The position numbers were made by a program, and so were the translations under genes. Positions 18,722-31,180 of a stretch of 64,000 nt of DNA are shown here, piece by piece. Origin of the DNA: Acinetobacter sp. A47 (GTDB taxonomy: Bacteria; Pseudomonadota; Gammaproteobacteria; Pseudomonadales; Moraxellaceae); the NCBI RefSeq assembly GCF_000805455.1, contig NZ_JSUS01000039.1, positions 95,096 through 159,095 on the forward strand, in the 5' to 3' direction. Numbering within the stretch: the first letter of the stretch is position 1; every line of letters begins with the position of its first letter. The notes under the pieces were generated by a model. It did not search any database. It saw nothing but the letters and a program-made list of their open reading frames with translations, and had not been told where the DNA came from.

Positions 18722-20788
18722 TCATGCAAAATGTTGCTGGCGATGCAGAACCAGACTTTCTACATTGACAGGCGTTCCGAGCAGATAGCCTTGTAACTGA
18801 TTGCAACCTAAACTGGTCAGAATATCTGCCTGCTGCTGTGTTTCCACGCCTTCGGCAGTCACAGTTAATCCAAGTCTGGCGGCCAGATGGATAATACTTT
18901 CAAGAATCGCTTCTTCTTTTGAATCTGGTTGTAAGTCTATTAAAAAGCCCCGGTCAATCTTGAGTTCATCTACCGGCAAATCTTTGAGATACAAGAAACT
19001 GGAATACCCCGTTCCAAAGTCATCAATTGCGATACGAATCCCTAATTTACGCAAACGCTCCAAGGTGCGAATGCTCGAGTCGATATGATGCATTGCCGTC
19101 GACTCGGTAATTTCAAGAATCAGATGATGGGGCTGAATCTGGTATTGCTCCAACAGTTGTTCCAGCACACTAAATAACTTTTTATTTTCAAACTGTAATG
19201 CTGACAGGTTTACGGCAATCGGATAAAAGGCGCTATTATTTCGTTCCCACTTCTGGATCTGCTGGCAGGCCTGTTCCAGTGCCCAATAGCCCATGGGAAT
19301 GATCAGACCTGTTTTTTCTGCCCCTTCAATAAACATTTGCGGAGTTAACAGGCCCAGACTCGGATGTTTCCAGCGAATCAGCGCTTCAACACCACATACC
19401 TCATAATTGGCCGTAAATTTTGGCTGATAAAATAAAACAAATTGCTGTTCATCCACCGCTTTATACAGATCGTTAATCAGCTTGGACTGGCTACGGACAT
19501 CTTGCTGGTCTGACATAGAATGGAACATGGTGTAGGTATTACGGCCCTGATCTTTTGAAATCAGCATCGCTACATCGGCATTAATTAAAATGTCCTGAAC
19601 ATTGGTACCATGTTCCGGATAGATGGCAATCCCGACACTGGCAGAAATATTGATATCCTTGGTCGCAATCAGATAGGTTTCCTGGATGTAGTGCAGAATA
19701 TTTTCTGCAAGCTGCATCGCTTCATTGTTATCGGTATTTTCAGCAATTAATACAAACTCATCACCACCAATCCGGAACAGGGTATGCCGGTTATTATCCA
19801 GTTTATTATGTAAGCGGTTTGCCATCTGGATCAGAAGCTGGTCGCCGATATGATGTCCAAAAGCATCATTTACCGATTTGAAACGATCCAGATCAATATA
19901 CAGGAAAGCAGCCTTTTGCTCATTCAAACGATGATGACTAAAAACAACCTCGGCATAATCGGTTAAAAATAAACGGTTGGGAAGTTTTGTCAGGGCATCA
20001 TGCAGGGACTGGGCGGCCAGCTCTTTATTTATTTTTGTCAGTTGCTCATTGCGTTCTTCCAGACGTGCTTCCAACACAGCAACTGCAAAGCCCGCCACAA
20101 AAACCAGACTGGTAATAAAAATAATGGTAAAGAGTAATACGCTTTGTGCGGTCTGATCCGAAGTCAGTACCTGTGCCAGGCTCGCATCAAAATAGGTGGC
20201 CGCCATACCAGTGTAGTGCATGCCCACAATACTGAATGCCATCAGGACAGCGACAATGGTTTTCAGAAAGGTTCTGAATTTTGTCGCGTTTTTATATTTA
20301 AAAATAAAGAAGAAACTTAAACCCGAACCACTAATTGCAATCAGGACTGAGCAAATGACCAACAACGGGTCATAATACATGCGATGATGTTCAACCGTTA
20401 AGGCCAGCATCCCGGTATAGTGCATACCCGATATCCCGAGGCCCATAAAAACGGCGCCGAGCACCAGACGAGGTAAAGGCAAGGTCGGTCTTGAGGTCAG
20501 CCATACAGCAAAGATAGATGCTGCAGCCCCCACCAGATAAGAAAGCACCGTCAAATTGACATCAAAATAATACCCTTCTGGCAAATGGCTAGCCAGCATC
20601 CCCACAAAATGCATTGACCATATGGCTAATCCAAGGATTAACCCGCTCGCAACCAAAATGCTTTTTTCAAATTTTTTATAAGCAACTTTAAAAACGAGCT
20701 CTTCCATTGAAACTGCCGCATAGCATGTCGCTATAGCAACCAAAATGGAAACGATGACCAATGTGCTATCGTAATCAACGTGAACCAT
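18722..20788 (-). CDS. MHYT-GGDEF-EAL membrane protein (cyclic-di-GMP turnover)
   Basis: 688 residues. An N-terminal seven-helix MHYT sensor (residues about 1-235) carries the repeated metal-binding motif as MHFVGM, then MHYTGM twice, thought to sense O2, CO or NO through bound copper. A GGDEF domain follows (GGDEF intact at about 341-345) and then an EAL domain (EAL at about 468-470, with DDFGTGYSS and later conserved motifs). Both catalytic signatures are intact, so it could make or break c-di-GMP. I see no RxxD inhibitory site at the usual position before GGDEF. It resembles Pseudomonas MucR/NbdA-type proteins. Given the neighbouring adhesins, a role in surface attachment is plausible but inferred. 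GGAAG lies 6 bp before the ATG. Confidence 0.93.
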   Translation of the reverse strand: MVHVDYDSTLVIVSILVAIATCYAAVSMEELVFKVAYKKFEKSILVASGLILGLAIWSMHFVGMLASHLPEGYYFDVNLTVLSYLVGAAASIFAVWLTSRPTLPLPRLVLGAVFMGLGISGMHYTGMLALTVEHHRMYYDPLLVICSVLIAISGSGLSFFFIFKYKNATKFRTFLKTIVAVLMAFSIVGMHYTGMAATYFDASLAQVLTSDQTAQSVLLFTIIFITSLVFVAGFAVAVLEARLEERNEQLTKINKELAAQSLHDALTKLPNRLFLTDYAEVVFSHHRLNEQKAAFLYIDLDRFKSVNDAFGHHIGDQLLIQMANRLHNKLDNNRHTLFRIGGDEFVLIAENTDNNEAMQLAENILHYIQETYLIATKDINISASVGIAIYPEHGTNVQDILINADVAMLISKDQGRNTYTMFHSMSDQQDVRSQSKLINDLYKAVDEQQFVLFYQPKFTANYEVCGVEALIRWKHPSLGLLTPQMFIEGAEKTGLIIPMGYWALEQACQQIQKWERNNSAFYPIAVNLSALQFENKKLFSVLEQLLEQYQIQPHHLILEITESTAMHHIDSSIRTLERLRKLGIRIAIDDFGTGYSSFLYLKDLPVDELKIDRGFLIDLQPDSKEEAILESIIHLAARLGLTVTAEGVETQQQADILTSLGCNQLQGYLLGTPVNVESLVLHRQQHFA

Positions 20789-21291
20789 AAAGGACTTCCA
20801 TGATTATTCAGTACTTTTTTTTATTTGATGAGCAAAATGCTCGAAATCCGAACGACCTTCCACACTCAAAAAAGCGATGAATTTGATATTCATAAACTTT
20901 CCTTAACAATAGCATCATCTAGCATAAGGTCAAGTCCTTTTCACTTTATAAATCAATAGAATAAAACCAGATCGACTTTTCAAGCCGATGAAAACCCTTA
21001 ATTTTTTTATTTCACTTTTTTATCGAAAGTTTCATTTATTTTTACCCGGTGTTTTTGATTTTATCTTTTCTGATTTTTATGGGTCTTGAATCGTACAGCT
21101 CGCTAAACAGCTTACAGGCTTGTTGCCCCTGTTCTTTTTTATCTCCGCAAAAAAGATCAAAACATAAACAATACTAGTCTGTTTTCTGGCCTATATTGTT
21201 ATAACTATGTATCAAGTCGCATAAAAAGCGCTTATATACATCTTTTTTGAATATGTAATGTCCGCTATTTTTTAAGATAATTTAAAAAAAA
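20789..21291. other. Intergenic region, no gene recognised
   Basis: 503 bp, very AT-rich. It holds the promoter region of the MHYT gene and the downstream end of the DUF2971 gene. A 28-codon minus-strand frame (20808-20894) has a fair AAGGA ribosome site, but its sequence looks non-protein-like. No repeat of the ilvC 3' end was found here, so the far boundary of the putative inserted segment is not marked. Confidence 0.5.
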
Positions 21292-22146
21292 TTATTCTCC
21301 ACAAAATATAGAATTAATATTCTTTCTTTCAAGAGACCATATATCATCATTTCGTTCAGTTCTGTAGACCGACATCTTCATAGATCGTGCTAATTCAAAT
21401 AAAAACTCAATTTTCTTGATCTTACTTGTATTAGAGCTTTGGGTCTCATATTCTTGTAAACGTTTTAACTCTTTGTAAGAGGCTAAACCAATAGTGATGT
21501 CTACAAATGCTTCCTTAGGTATTTTAATACAGTATATTGGCCTAGTGGGTAGTTGTATTCGACTCCAGATTTGTCCATCTATCTCAAATTCCTTTTTAGA
21601 AGAATAATGATATCCAGCACCTATAGAGGATATATTTTTTACAATCCGAACTTCTTCCTCATAAGCCCAATCTTGCATTTTATAAAGTAGAGCATGTTTC
21701 AATAGTTCTTCATTGTATTCCCAATTTAGTAATTTAGAGTCACCCACTCCTACCAAATTATCAATATTAGCTTTATTAATATCTTTAGGATTTGTCCGTA
21801 AATACCTAATTTCACCTTTCTGTACTGGAATTATATATTGCTCAATATTTTCAAAGCCTGCTTTTTGAGTATCAATTCCAATAACGACTCCTTTATGACT
21901 ATCCCCATAATGAGACCACATTAGTGGATTTACAGCTGTTCTTGTTAAACATAAAATAATATATTTTCTTGAAAATCTATTTATAAATGCGTTTGTAGCA
22001 ACCTTTAATGGTACATTTAGCTCATACAAACCTAAGCCAGTACACTCAAAAGGATCATTAAAATCTTCAAGATGAGAAAATGCTAAAGTTTGTTCTTCTA
22101 ATATTCTTATTGCATCATCAAAACGTACATATTTATATAAAATCAC
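21292..22146 (-). CDS. DUF2971 family protein
   Basis: 284 residues, unknown function. It matches DUF2971 by its opening (LYKYVRFDDAIRILEEQTLAFSHLEDFNDPFEC) split by loops, the central CLTRTAVNPLMWSHYGDSHKGVVIGID block, and a later EEVRIVK segment. No signal peptide or membrane segment. It is clearly more AT-rich than its neighbours and lies directly beyond remnants of ilvC 3' ends. That points to recent arrival on an element integrated at ilvC. DUF2971 genes are often found in variable, defence-rich regions, but no partner gene is present here, so I assign no function. Confidence 0.8.
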   Translation of the reverse strand: MILYKYVRFDDAIRILEEQTLAFSHLEDFNDPFECTGLGLYELNVPLKVATNAFINRFSRKYIILCLTRTAVNPLMWSHYGDSHKGVVIGIDTQKAGFENIEQYIIPVQKGEIRYLRTNPKDINKANIDNLVGVGDSKLLNWEYNEELLKHALLYKMQDWAYEEEVRIVKNISSIGAGYHYSSKKEFEIDGQIWSRIQLPTRPIYCIKIPKEAFVDITIGLASYKELKRLQEYETQSSNTSKIKKIEFLFELARSMKMSVYRTERNDDIWSLERKNINSIFCGE

Positions 22147-22211
22147 TGTTATCGACCAATAAAAACCTTACTTATATAGTTTTTATAGCATATAAACAGT
22201 TAAATAAAGTG

Positions 22212-22259
22212 CTAGTTTTTCTTTTTATCAACAATCTTGTTCGCTTGAATCCAAGGTAC
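22212..22259 (-). pseudogene. ilvC 3'-end remnant 1 (16 codons)
   Basis: Translates as V then [14 protein letters not shown] and a TAG stop, against [14 protein letters not shown] in intact ilvC. Eleven of 48 bases differ from the real ilvC tail but only two residues do. It is the remnant farther from ilvC and the nearer to the DUF2971 gene, whose start is 65 bp away. It probably marks an attachment site of an integrated element. Confidence 0.75.
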
Positions 22260-22260
22260 G

Positions 22261-22292
22261 AAAAAAGATGAAAGTACTGCTTTCATCTTTTT
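22261..22292. terminator. Bidirectional hairpin terminator between ilvC remnants
   Basis: Arms AAAAAGATGAAAG and CTTTCATCTTTTT flank a 5-base loop. A and T runs on both sides would allow termination in either direction. Confidence 0.7.
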
Positions 22293-22318
22293 GAGGCACG
22301 TAAAGATAGACATAAAAA

Positions 22319-22339
22319 ACCCACTCAAATAGAGTGAGT
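22319..22339 (-). terminator. Terminator copy associated with ilvC remnant 2
   Basis: Arms ACCCACTC and GAGTGAGT (with a G-T pair) and a 5-base loop, followed on the minus strand by TTTTTT. It occupies the same place relative to remnant 2 as the true terminator does to ilvC, so it was probably carried along with the copied 3' end. Confidence 0.7.
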
Positions 22340-22369
22340 CTTCGCATTCAAATCAATTGATTCGAGAAA

Positions 22370-22417
22370 TTAGTTCTTCTCTTTATCAACAATCTTGTTT
22401 GCTTGAATCCAAGGTAT
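22370..22417 (-). pseudogene. ilvC 3'-end remnant 2 (16 codons)
   Basis: Translates as I then [14 protein letters not shown] and a TAA stop. The last 15 residues are identical to those of IlvC, although 6 of 48 bases differ and five of those changes are silent. Homology stops abruptly at the codon before Pro. The silent differences mean it came from another strain's or species' ilvC and is not a local duplication. Confidence 0.8.
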
Positions 22418-22503
22418 GAGTAGGGAAATAGAAAAGCATCGCTTTTCCCCTACGCAAGAGAGAAGCTATGCTTCGCTAACGTACGTAACACTAGGATTTT
22501 CCA

Positions 22504-22530
22504 TAAAAAAACCCTTGAATAAACAAGGGT
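22504..22530 (-). terminator. ilvC terminator
   Basis: Arms ACCCTTG and CAAGGGT with a 6-base loop, followed on the minus strand by a run of seven T, 22 bp after the ilvC stop codon. Confidence 0.85.
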
Positions 22531-22551
22531 CTTTATTTGACTTAGAAAAAA

Positions 22552-23580
<1,029 letters not shown>

Positions 23581-23634
23581 CTAAAATTGTTGTCATTTCC
23601 CTTGTTCTGCAAGGACAGATCTTTTGTAAGCTCC

Positions 23635-23685
23635 CCCCAGGATGACCTTTTACAGTGATCTTCCTCTTTATCAAGAGGGCTGGGG
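23635..23685 (-). ncRNA. Structured leader between ilvH and ilvC (possible three-way junction)
   Basis: On the minus strand an outer stem CCCCAG/CTGGGG encloses a perfect hairpin CCTCTT-GATA-AAGAGG and a second imperfect hairpin (GATCAC with GTCATC-type pairing, one mismatch). There is no T run, so it is not a simple terminator. It could be an ilvC 5'-UTR control element, or a processing or attenuation structure. This is seen only as pairing potential. Confidence 0.4.
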
Positions 23686-23694
23686 AAAGGTTTT

Positions 23695-24186
23695 TTAAAT
23701 TGTTAAAACTTTTTCGCCGCGCGCGATACCCGATACACCAGAGCGAACCACTTCAAGGATAGTATTTTCGGCCAGTGCATCAATAAAACCGTCAATCTTT
23801 TCAGTGGTACCGGCAATCTGGATGGTATAAGTGGTCGGTGTGACATCCACGATTTGTGCACGGAAAATGTCGGCAGTCCGTTTGATTTCCGCACGTGCTG
23901 CACCTAATGCCTTGACCTTGATCAGCATCAGTTCACGTTCAATATGTGAGCCTTCTGACAGGTCAACCACTTTAACCACTTCGACCAGCTTGTTGAGCTG
24001 TTTGGTGATTTGCTCGATTTTATGATCATCACCATAAGTGGTTAAGGTCAGGCGAGATAAGGTCTCGTCTTCGGTCGGTGCAACATTGAGTGTTTCAATG
24101 TTATAGCCACGCTGGCTGAACAAGCCAACAAGACGAGAAAGCGCACCAGCTTCGTTTTCAACGAGTACAGAAATAATATGTCTCAT
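23695..24186 (-). CDS. ilvH: Acetolactate synthase small (regulatory) subunit
   Basis: 163 residues from the ATG at 24186 ([20 protein letters not shown]), chosen because it overlaps the ilvI stop by one base (TGATG) with GGGGAGCG upstream and matches the family N-terminus. An N-terminal ACT domain (GLFSQRGYNIETLNVAPTED) binds valine for feedback control, and a C-terminal ACT-like domain contacts the catalytic subunit. It is translationally coupled to ilvI. A slightly longer in-frame start exists inside ilvI but is unlikely. Confidence 0.97.
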   Translation of the reverse strand: MRHIISVLVENEAGALSRLVGLFSQRGYNIETLNVAPTEDETLSRLTLTTYGDDHKIEQITKQLNKLVEVVKVVDLSEGSHIERELMLIKVKALGAARAEIKRTADIFRAQIVDVTPTTYTIQIAGTTEKIDGFIDALAENTILEVVRSGVSGIARGEKVLTI

Positions 24187-25910
24187 CAGGTACGCTCCCC
24201 TTTCGCTAACCACATATCCTTCATGGACTGACCAGCAACCAGCATCGGGTATACATGTTCAGTACGGTCAACCATGACATTAATGAACACACATTTATCA
24301 TTAATTGCCATCGCTTCAGCCAGTTTAGATTCAAGTTCATCGGCGTGGTTAATCTGGATGCCAACGTGACCATAGGCTTCCATTAACTTGGCAAAGTCAG
24401 GTAATGAATCGACATAAGAGCTCGAATGACGACCTTCATAGTTCATGTCCTGCCACTGTTTCACCATGCCCAGTGCCTGGTTGTTCAGGCACAGGATTTT
24501 TACATTCAGGCCATATTGCTTACAGGTCGATAATTCCTGAATACACATCTGGATCGATGCTTCACCTGTAATACACACCACCTGCTGGTCAGGGCATGCA
24601 AGCTTTGCAGCCATCGCATATGGCAAACCAACACCCATGGTGCCCAAGCCGCCTGAATTGATCCATTGGCGTGGACGTTTGTATTTGTAGTAGTTAGCAC
24701 CGAACATTTGATGCTGACCAACGTCAGAGGTAATGATTGCCTCACCATTGGTCACGCGATCCAGTGCCTCAACCACCTGTTGCGGCTTCATGACACCGTT
24801 CTGGCCAGCTTCATAACGTAAGCCATGTACCTTGCGCCACTCATTAATCTGGGACCACCATTCTGCAATGGCTTCAGGATTTGGCTTCGATACATTCATC
24901 TGTTTCAGCTGCACCAGCATTTCCTGAAGCACCGGCTCTACAGCACCCACAATCGGGATGTGCGCCATAATGGTCTTGGAAATGGTTGCAGGGTCGACAT
25001 CAATATGAATGACTTTCGCATTGGTACAGAATTTTGCAGGGTTATTGGTGACACGGTCATCAAAGCGTGCCCCAATGGCCAGAATCACATCGGCATGATG
25101 CATTGCCATATTGGCTTCATAGGTACCATGCATGCCCAGCATGCCCACAAACTGTGGATCATTACCCGGGAAAGCACCAAGGCCCATCAGGGTATTGGTC
25201 ACCGGATAGCCGAGCAAATGTGCCAGTTCAGTCAATAAACCGGAAGCATTGCCCTGAACCACACCACCACCGGTATAAATGATCGGGCGTTTTGCAGAAA
25301 TCAGCTCATCAATCGCTTTACGGATTTGACCCGAATGCCCACGTGAAGGCGGCTGGTATGAACGCATCTTCACTTTTTCAGGATATTCGTAGGCAAATTT
25401 TTCTGCCGGATTGGTGGCATCCTTTGGAATATCAACCACAACCGGACCCGGACGGCCAGAGGCAGCAATATAGAATGCTTTCTTGATAATGGCAGGAATT
25501 TCGCTAGCGTGACGCACCTGGAAGCTGTGTTTTACGATAGGACGGGAAATCCCTACCATATCGGTTTCCTGGAACGCATCTTCTCCAATCAGATGGCTTG
25601 CAACCTGACCCGACAGAATCACCATCGGGATTGAGTCCATGTAGGCTGTGGCAATTGGAGTGACGGTATTAGTCGCGCCCGGCCCTGAAGTGACCAGTAC
25701 TACACCAGTTTTACCCGTGACGCGTGAGTATGCATCGGCCATATGACCGGCAGCTTGCTCATGACGAACGAGGTAATGGTTAATTTTGTCTTGTTGAAAT
25801 AGCGCATCGTAAATATGTAATACAGCGCCGCCTGGATACCCAAAAACATGCTCTACGCCTTCGTCCGCAAGGGCACGAACGAGCATTTCACCACCAGATA
25901 AAAGTTCCAA
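24186..25910 (-). CDS. ilvI: Acetolactate synthase large (catalytic) subunit
   Basis: 574 residues. Thiamine-diphosphate- and FAD-dependent enzyme making acetolactate and acetohydroxybutyrate, the first committed step of branched-chain amino acid synthesis. N-terminal TPP-binding part ([16 protein letters not shown], with the catalytic Glu in [13 protein letters not shown]), central FAD/NAD-like domain, and C-terminal TPP/Mg domain. The Mg motif, usually GDG, reads GEASIQM here, with the partner [14 protein letters not shown] intact. The start is a TTG at 25910, since no ATG is in frame near the family N-terminus; AGGGTGA lies just upstream. It overlaps ilvH by one base. Confidence 0.97.
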   Translation of the reverse strand: MELLSGGEMLVRALADEGVEHVFGYPGGAVLHIYDALFQQDKINHYLVRHEQAAGHMADAYSRVTGKTGVVLVTSGPGATNTVTPIATAYMDSIPMVILSGQVASHLIGEDAFQETDMVGISRPIVKHSFQVRHASEIPAIIKKAFYIAASGRPGPVVVDIPKDATNPAEKFAYEYPEKVKMRSYQPPSRGHSGQIRKAIDELISAKRPIIYTGGGVVQGNASGLLTELAHLLGYPVTNTLMGLGAFPGNDPQFVGMLGMHGTYEANMAMHHADVILAIGARFDDRVTNNPAKFCTNAKVIHIDVDPATISKTIMAHIPIVGAVEPVLQEMLVQLKQMNVSKPNPEAIAEWWSQINEWRKVHGLRYEAGQNGVMKPQQVVEALDRVTNGEAIITSDVGQHQMFGANYYKYKRPRQWINSGGLGTMGVGLPYAMAAKLACPDQQVVCITGEASIQMCIQELSTCKQYGLNVKILCLNNQALGMVKQWQDMNYEGRHSSSYVDSLPDFAKLMEAYGHVGIQINHADELESKLAEAMAINDKCVFINVMVDRTEHVYPMLVAGQSMKDMWLAKGERT

Positions 25911-26418
25911 CGTGATTCACCCTAGTGTTAGCACAATTTATGGGAGACATAAATCGTGTGTTATTCATTAACTTTTGCACTTCTTATAAGTGTGCGTATT
26001 CTACTCGTTTTTGCTGTAATAGGAAAAATTTTCTGAGACTCATCAGCCGTATAAACTTGATGACATCTCGAATCAAAATATGCTGGGATAAGCACATTTC
26101 AAAAAATCATTCTCTCGGCTAGAAAGAATGTCCATTACAAGCCATGACATTTATTCGAAGGGTGATCAAATAAGCGCATATAAAACTTAAGAAAGCATTC
26201 TTGTTTCTTTCATAAGCAAAGTCAAGAACAATAAAAAGGTTTTTAACGAATATTTTTTAGCTGCCGTTTTTTTAAACACATTTCACGGAATAATCTGGTC
26301 TTTTTAAATGGCCTTTTATCAAAAAACTATTTTCTTTTTAGGCAAAACTAGGCATTGTAAACATCTTCGTTACACCGTTTGATCGAATATAAACAACATT
26401 CTCTTGGGGAGATCAAAT
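25911..26418. other. Divergent intergenic region upstream of ilvI
   Basis: About 508 bp between ilvI (minus) and the DUF4124 gene (plus), AT-rich, with no convincing gene. It holds a candidate ilvI promoter (26049-26076), which would give a leader of about 140 bases. I looked for a leader peptide rich in Val, Leu or Ile with an attenuator and did not find a convincing one. On the plus-strand side TATAAA lies about 26 bp before the DUF4124 start, without a good -35. Confidence 0.5.
26049..26076 (-). promoter_or_regulatory. Candidate sigma-70 promoter for ilvIH
   Basis: On the minus strand TTGATT (26076-26071), a 16-bp spacer, then TTATAC (26054-26049). It lies about 140 bp upstream of the ilvI TTG start. 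Fair match only. Confidence 0.35.
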
Positions 26419-26757
26419 ATGAAATCTTTTTATTTAAAATCAGTCCTATACACCATTACAACCACAATCATGCTGTTATGTTCAAGCCAGAATCAGGCAC
26501 AGCAATATTATAAATGGATGGATGCCAATGGCTCGACCCACTACACCACCACCCCTCCACCTAAAGGTGCCAAACGACTGGATAAAGTTTCAACTTATGG
26601 CAGCAGTCATTCGGTGAAACAGCATCCATCGCAGCCAGAAACACCTGCGGCTAATGCAAATACTGCGTCACCTGCCCCTCAGGTTGTAACCGAAACACCG
26701 GCAACGGATGCCAAACCTCAGAATCCACCCGTGAGCACCTCATCCAGCGCTCATTAA
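26419..26757 (+). CDS. DUF4124 domain-containing secreted protein
   Basis: 112 residues from the ATG at 26419 (GGGGAGAT upstream). A signal peptide ends near NQAQ, followed by a DUF4124 domain (YYKWMDANGSTHYTTTPPPKGA), then a low-complexity Pro/Ala/Thr/Ser-rich tail. DUF4124 proteins are common periplasmic proteins of unknown function in gamma-proteobacteria. An ATG five codons earlier lacks a better ribosome site. Confidence 0.8.
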   Translation: MKSFYLKSVLYTITTTIMLLCSSQNQAQQYYKWMDANGSTHYTTTPPPKGAKRLDKVSTYGSSHSVKQHPSQPETPAANANTASPAPQVVTETPATDAKPQNPPVSTSSSAH

Positions 26758-26869
26758 ATGCTGCACCGATCTGCAAGCAGGACCGGGCCCTGTCAGGCTT
26801 GCAGATAAAATCCCGCGCTAAAAACTGACATTTCCTATAATTTTGCGCTATGCTGTGCAGCAATCTTAA

Positions 26870-29524
<2,655 letters not shown>

Positions 29525-29534
29525 AATCCTTCCC

Positions 29535-29597
29535 GCGGAGCATTGCTCCGCACATCCATTTGTTAAGGGATGTGCCTCTCTTGTAAAACAAGAGGGG
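29535..29597. repeat. Three consecutive hairpins between leuS and lptE
   Basis: GCGGAGC/GCTCCGC (29535-29551), ACATCC/GGATGT (29552-29573) and CCTCTCTTGT/ACAAGAGGGG (29575-29597). None is followed by a T run. They probably act as mRNA-stability or processing structures, or are remains of a short palindromic repeat family, rather than as a terminator. Confidence 0.5.
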
Positions 29598-29627
29598 TAA
29601 GGAAAATGAATACATAGAGGAATCAAT

Positions 29628-30137
29628 ATGCACTTAGCGCAACGTGCAGCTGCTATCGTTCTCACTTTAGGCCTAAGTGCAGGCTTAGTCGGCTGTGGCT
29701 TCCATTTAAAGGGAAGTAATCCAACAGCAGCACCGCTGGTCTATAACAAGCTGACTTTAGTACTGCCAGATAATACCGATGAACTTGAAAACCGGCTCAG
29801 TATTTATCTCAGTGCGACAGGTGTACAGCTCAGTAATTCTAACGATGCCTATATGCTGCGCATTCTGGATTACACCCCTCGCCGCCAGTTACTCAATGGT
29901 AAATTAACAGAAGTCCTGCTTCGGCTGACCGTGACCTTCCAGATCGAAGACCGTCAAGGCAAGAAAATTACCGAACCCCGTACCTTAACGGCTTCCCGCA
30001 CTTATCAGTATGACGTGGCAACAGTAAACACAGATAACCAGCAAGAAGCGTATCTGAACCGTATCCTGATTGATGATATGGCCCAGCAGATTACACGACA
30101 GATTGCTGCCAACCGTTTACCTAAAGCGCAGCCATAA
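29628..30137 (+). CDS. lptE: LPS-assembly lipoprotein LptE
   Basis: 169 residues. Outer-membrane lipoprotein that plugs the LptD barrel and helps place lipopolysaccharide or lipooligosaccharide in the outer leaflet. Signal peptide with lipobox LVGC (Cys about residue 23), then GFHLKG, the typical LptE start of the mature protein. Its place between leuS and holA is the conserved context. An AGAGGAAT ribosome site precedes the ATG. Confidence 0.95.
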   Translation: MHLAQRAAAIVLTLGLSAGLVGCGFHLKGSNPTAAPLVYNKLTLVLPDNTDELENRLSIYLSATGVQLSNSNDAYMLRILDYTPRRQLLNGKLTEVLLRLTVTFQIEDRQGKKITEPRTLTASRTYQYDVATVNTDNQQEAYLNRILIDDMAQQITRQIAANRLPKAQP

Positions 30138-30146
30138 CCGACCTTT

Positions 30147-31133
30147 ATGAAACTGGATTATGTTCAGGCCTTAAAACGGGTAAGTGAGGCGCGTGGTGCA
30201 TGGATCATGCATGGACAAGAGCCTTTACTGGAACAGAACCTGCTCGATGCATTCCGGAAAAGCTGGCAACAACAAGAGGTTGAACGCCAGCGTTATGACA
30301 TCAGCAGTGTCAATGACTGGAAAAATGTCTTCAATGCACTCAATAGCCTGTCGCTGTTCTCGCAACAGCTGGCCATTGAAGTCCATGGCAACATCAAACC
30401 CGATGCCAATGGCTTAAAACAGCTCAAAAGCTATATTCAGCATAATGAACATAACCTGTTGCTGATTGTATTGCCCAAACAGGACAGTAGCAGTCTCAAG
30501 TCAGCCTTTTTTCAGGTCATTGAAGCCAATGGTGTGGTGGTGCCGCTGACAGCGAACTATCCGCAAGACCGGCAGCGCATTCTTGCGCTTGAAGCAGAAA
30601 AGTTAAATATCCAGCTGAACAATGATGCCTGGCAATGGTTGATGCAACATCATGAACACAACCTGCTGGCAGCAAAAAACAGTCTGATGCGGGTGGCAGA
30701 TACCTTTCCGGATGTTCAACAGATCCAGATCGAACAGCTTTATGCCTGTTTGCAAGATCAGTCGCGCTATACCACCTATGATTTGAGTGATGCGCTGCTG
30801 GCTGGAAATCTGGGGCAATCGGTCAAGATTTATCAATACCTGATTGCTGCGGGTGAGCCTGACAGCCTGATTTTATGGACGCTGAGCAAAGAAATGCGCT
30901 TGTTGATGCAACTATTTGAACAGCCGCACAATGCCCTTCAGCTCGGTATCTGGAAAACCAAGGTATCACAGTATCAACAGGCCTTGCGCCGTCTCAATCC
31001 AAGACAGTTTTTGCACTGGCCTGATTTATTATTACGGATTGATGCCTCGATCAAAGGCATGTCGGAAGAAAATCCCGAACACCTGATGCTGCAAGCCTTG
31101 AGTGAACTGTGTGGCCGGACCTTATTTGCATAA
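30147..31133 (+). CDS. holA: DNA polymerase III subunit delta
   Basis: 328 residues. Clamp-loader subunit that opens the beta sliding clamp. It starts 9 bp after lptE. It shows the HolA pattern: an AAA-like N-terminal domain without a Walker A motif (WIMHGQEPLLEQNLLDAFR) and C-terminal helical domain (LLRIDASIKGMSEENPEHLM). Co-transcribed with leuS-lptE. Confidence 0.94.
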   Translation: MKLDYVQALKRVSEARGAWIMHGQEPLLEQNLLDAFRKSWQQQEVERQRYDISSVNDWKNVFNALNSLSLFSQQLAIEVHGNIKPDANGLKQLKSYIQHNEHNLLLIVLPKQDSSSLKSAFFQVIEANGVVVPLTANYPQDRQRILALEAEKLNIQLNNDAWQWLMQHHEHNLLAAKNSLMRVADTFPDVQQIQIEQLYACLQDQSRYTTYDLSDALLAGNLGQSVKIYQYLIAAGEPDSLILWTLSKEMRLLMQLFEQPHNALQLGIWKTKVSQYQQALRRLNPRQFLHWPDLLLRIDASIKGMSEENPEHLMLQALSELCGRTLFA

Positions 31134-31180
31134 CCGGCCTGAGAGGGCAATCTTCCTGTTGATAAAAAATGGAGGCTACT

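Larger units (their letters stand above)
22147..22551. other. Segment with two ilvC 3'-end remnants and three terminators
   Basis: 405 bp between the DUF2971 gene and ilvC. Reading away from ilvC on the minus strand the order is: ilvC terminator, small hairpins (around 22442-22480), ilvC-tail remnant 2, its own terminator, another hairpin, ilvC-tail remnant 1, then AT-rich DNA. The layout fits successive insertions into the 3' end of ilvC followed by loss of most of the inserted DNA. Confidence 0.7.

Noticed and set aside
20808..20894. 28-codon minus-strand frame with AAGGA upstream, just before the MHYT gene
   Set aside because: Very short, Phe/Arg/Lys/Cys-rich composition unlike a real peptide, and no supporting signal or homology visible.
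23635..23685. tRNA-like cloverleaf upstream of ilvC
   Set aside because: Only three stems, no anticodon or T-loop motifs; treated as a structured leader instead.
25911..26100. Leader peptide and attenuator for ilvIH
   Set aside because: No short frame rich in Val/Leu/Ile with a following terminator hairpin could be found.
26771..26804. CTGCAAGC/GCTTGCAG stem after the DUF4124 gene as a terminator
   Set aside because: Long 18-base loop and no T run follows; it may be a hairpin but termination is not supported.
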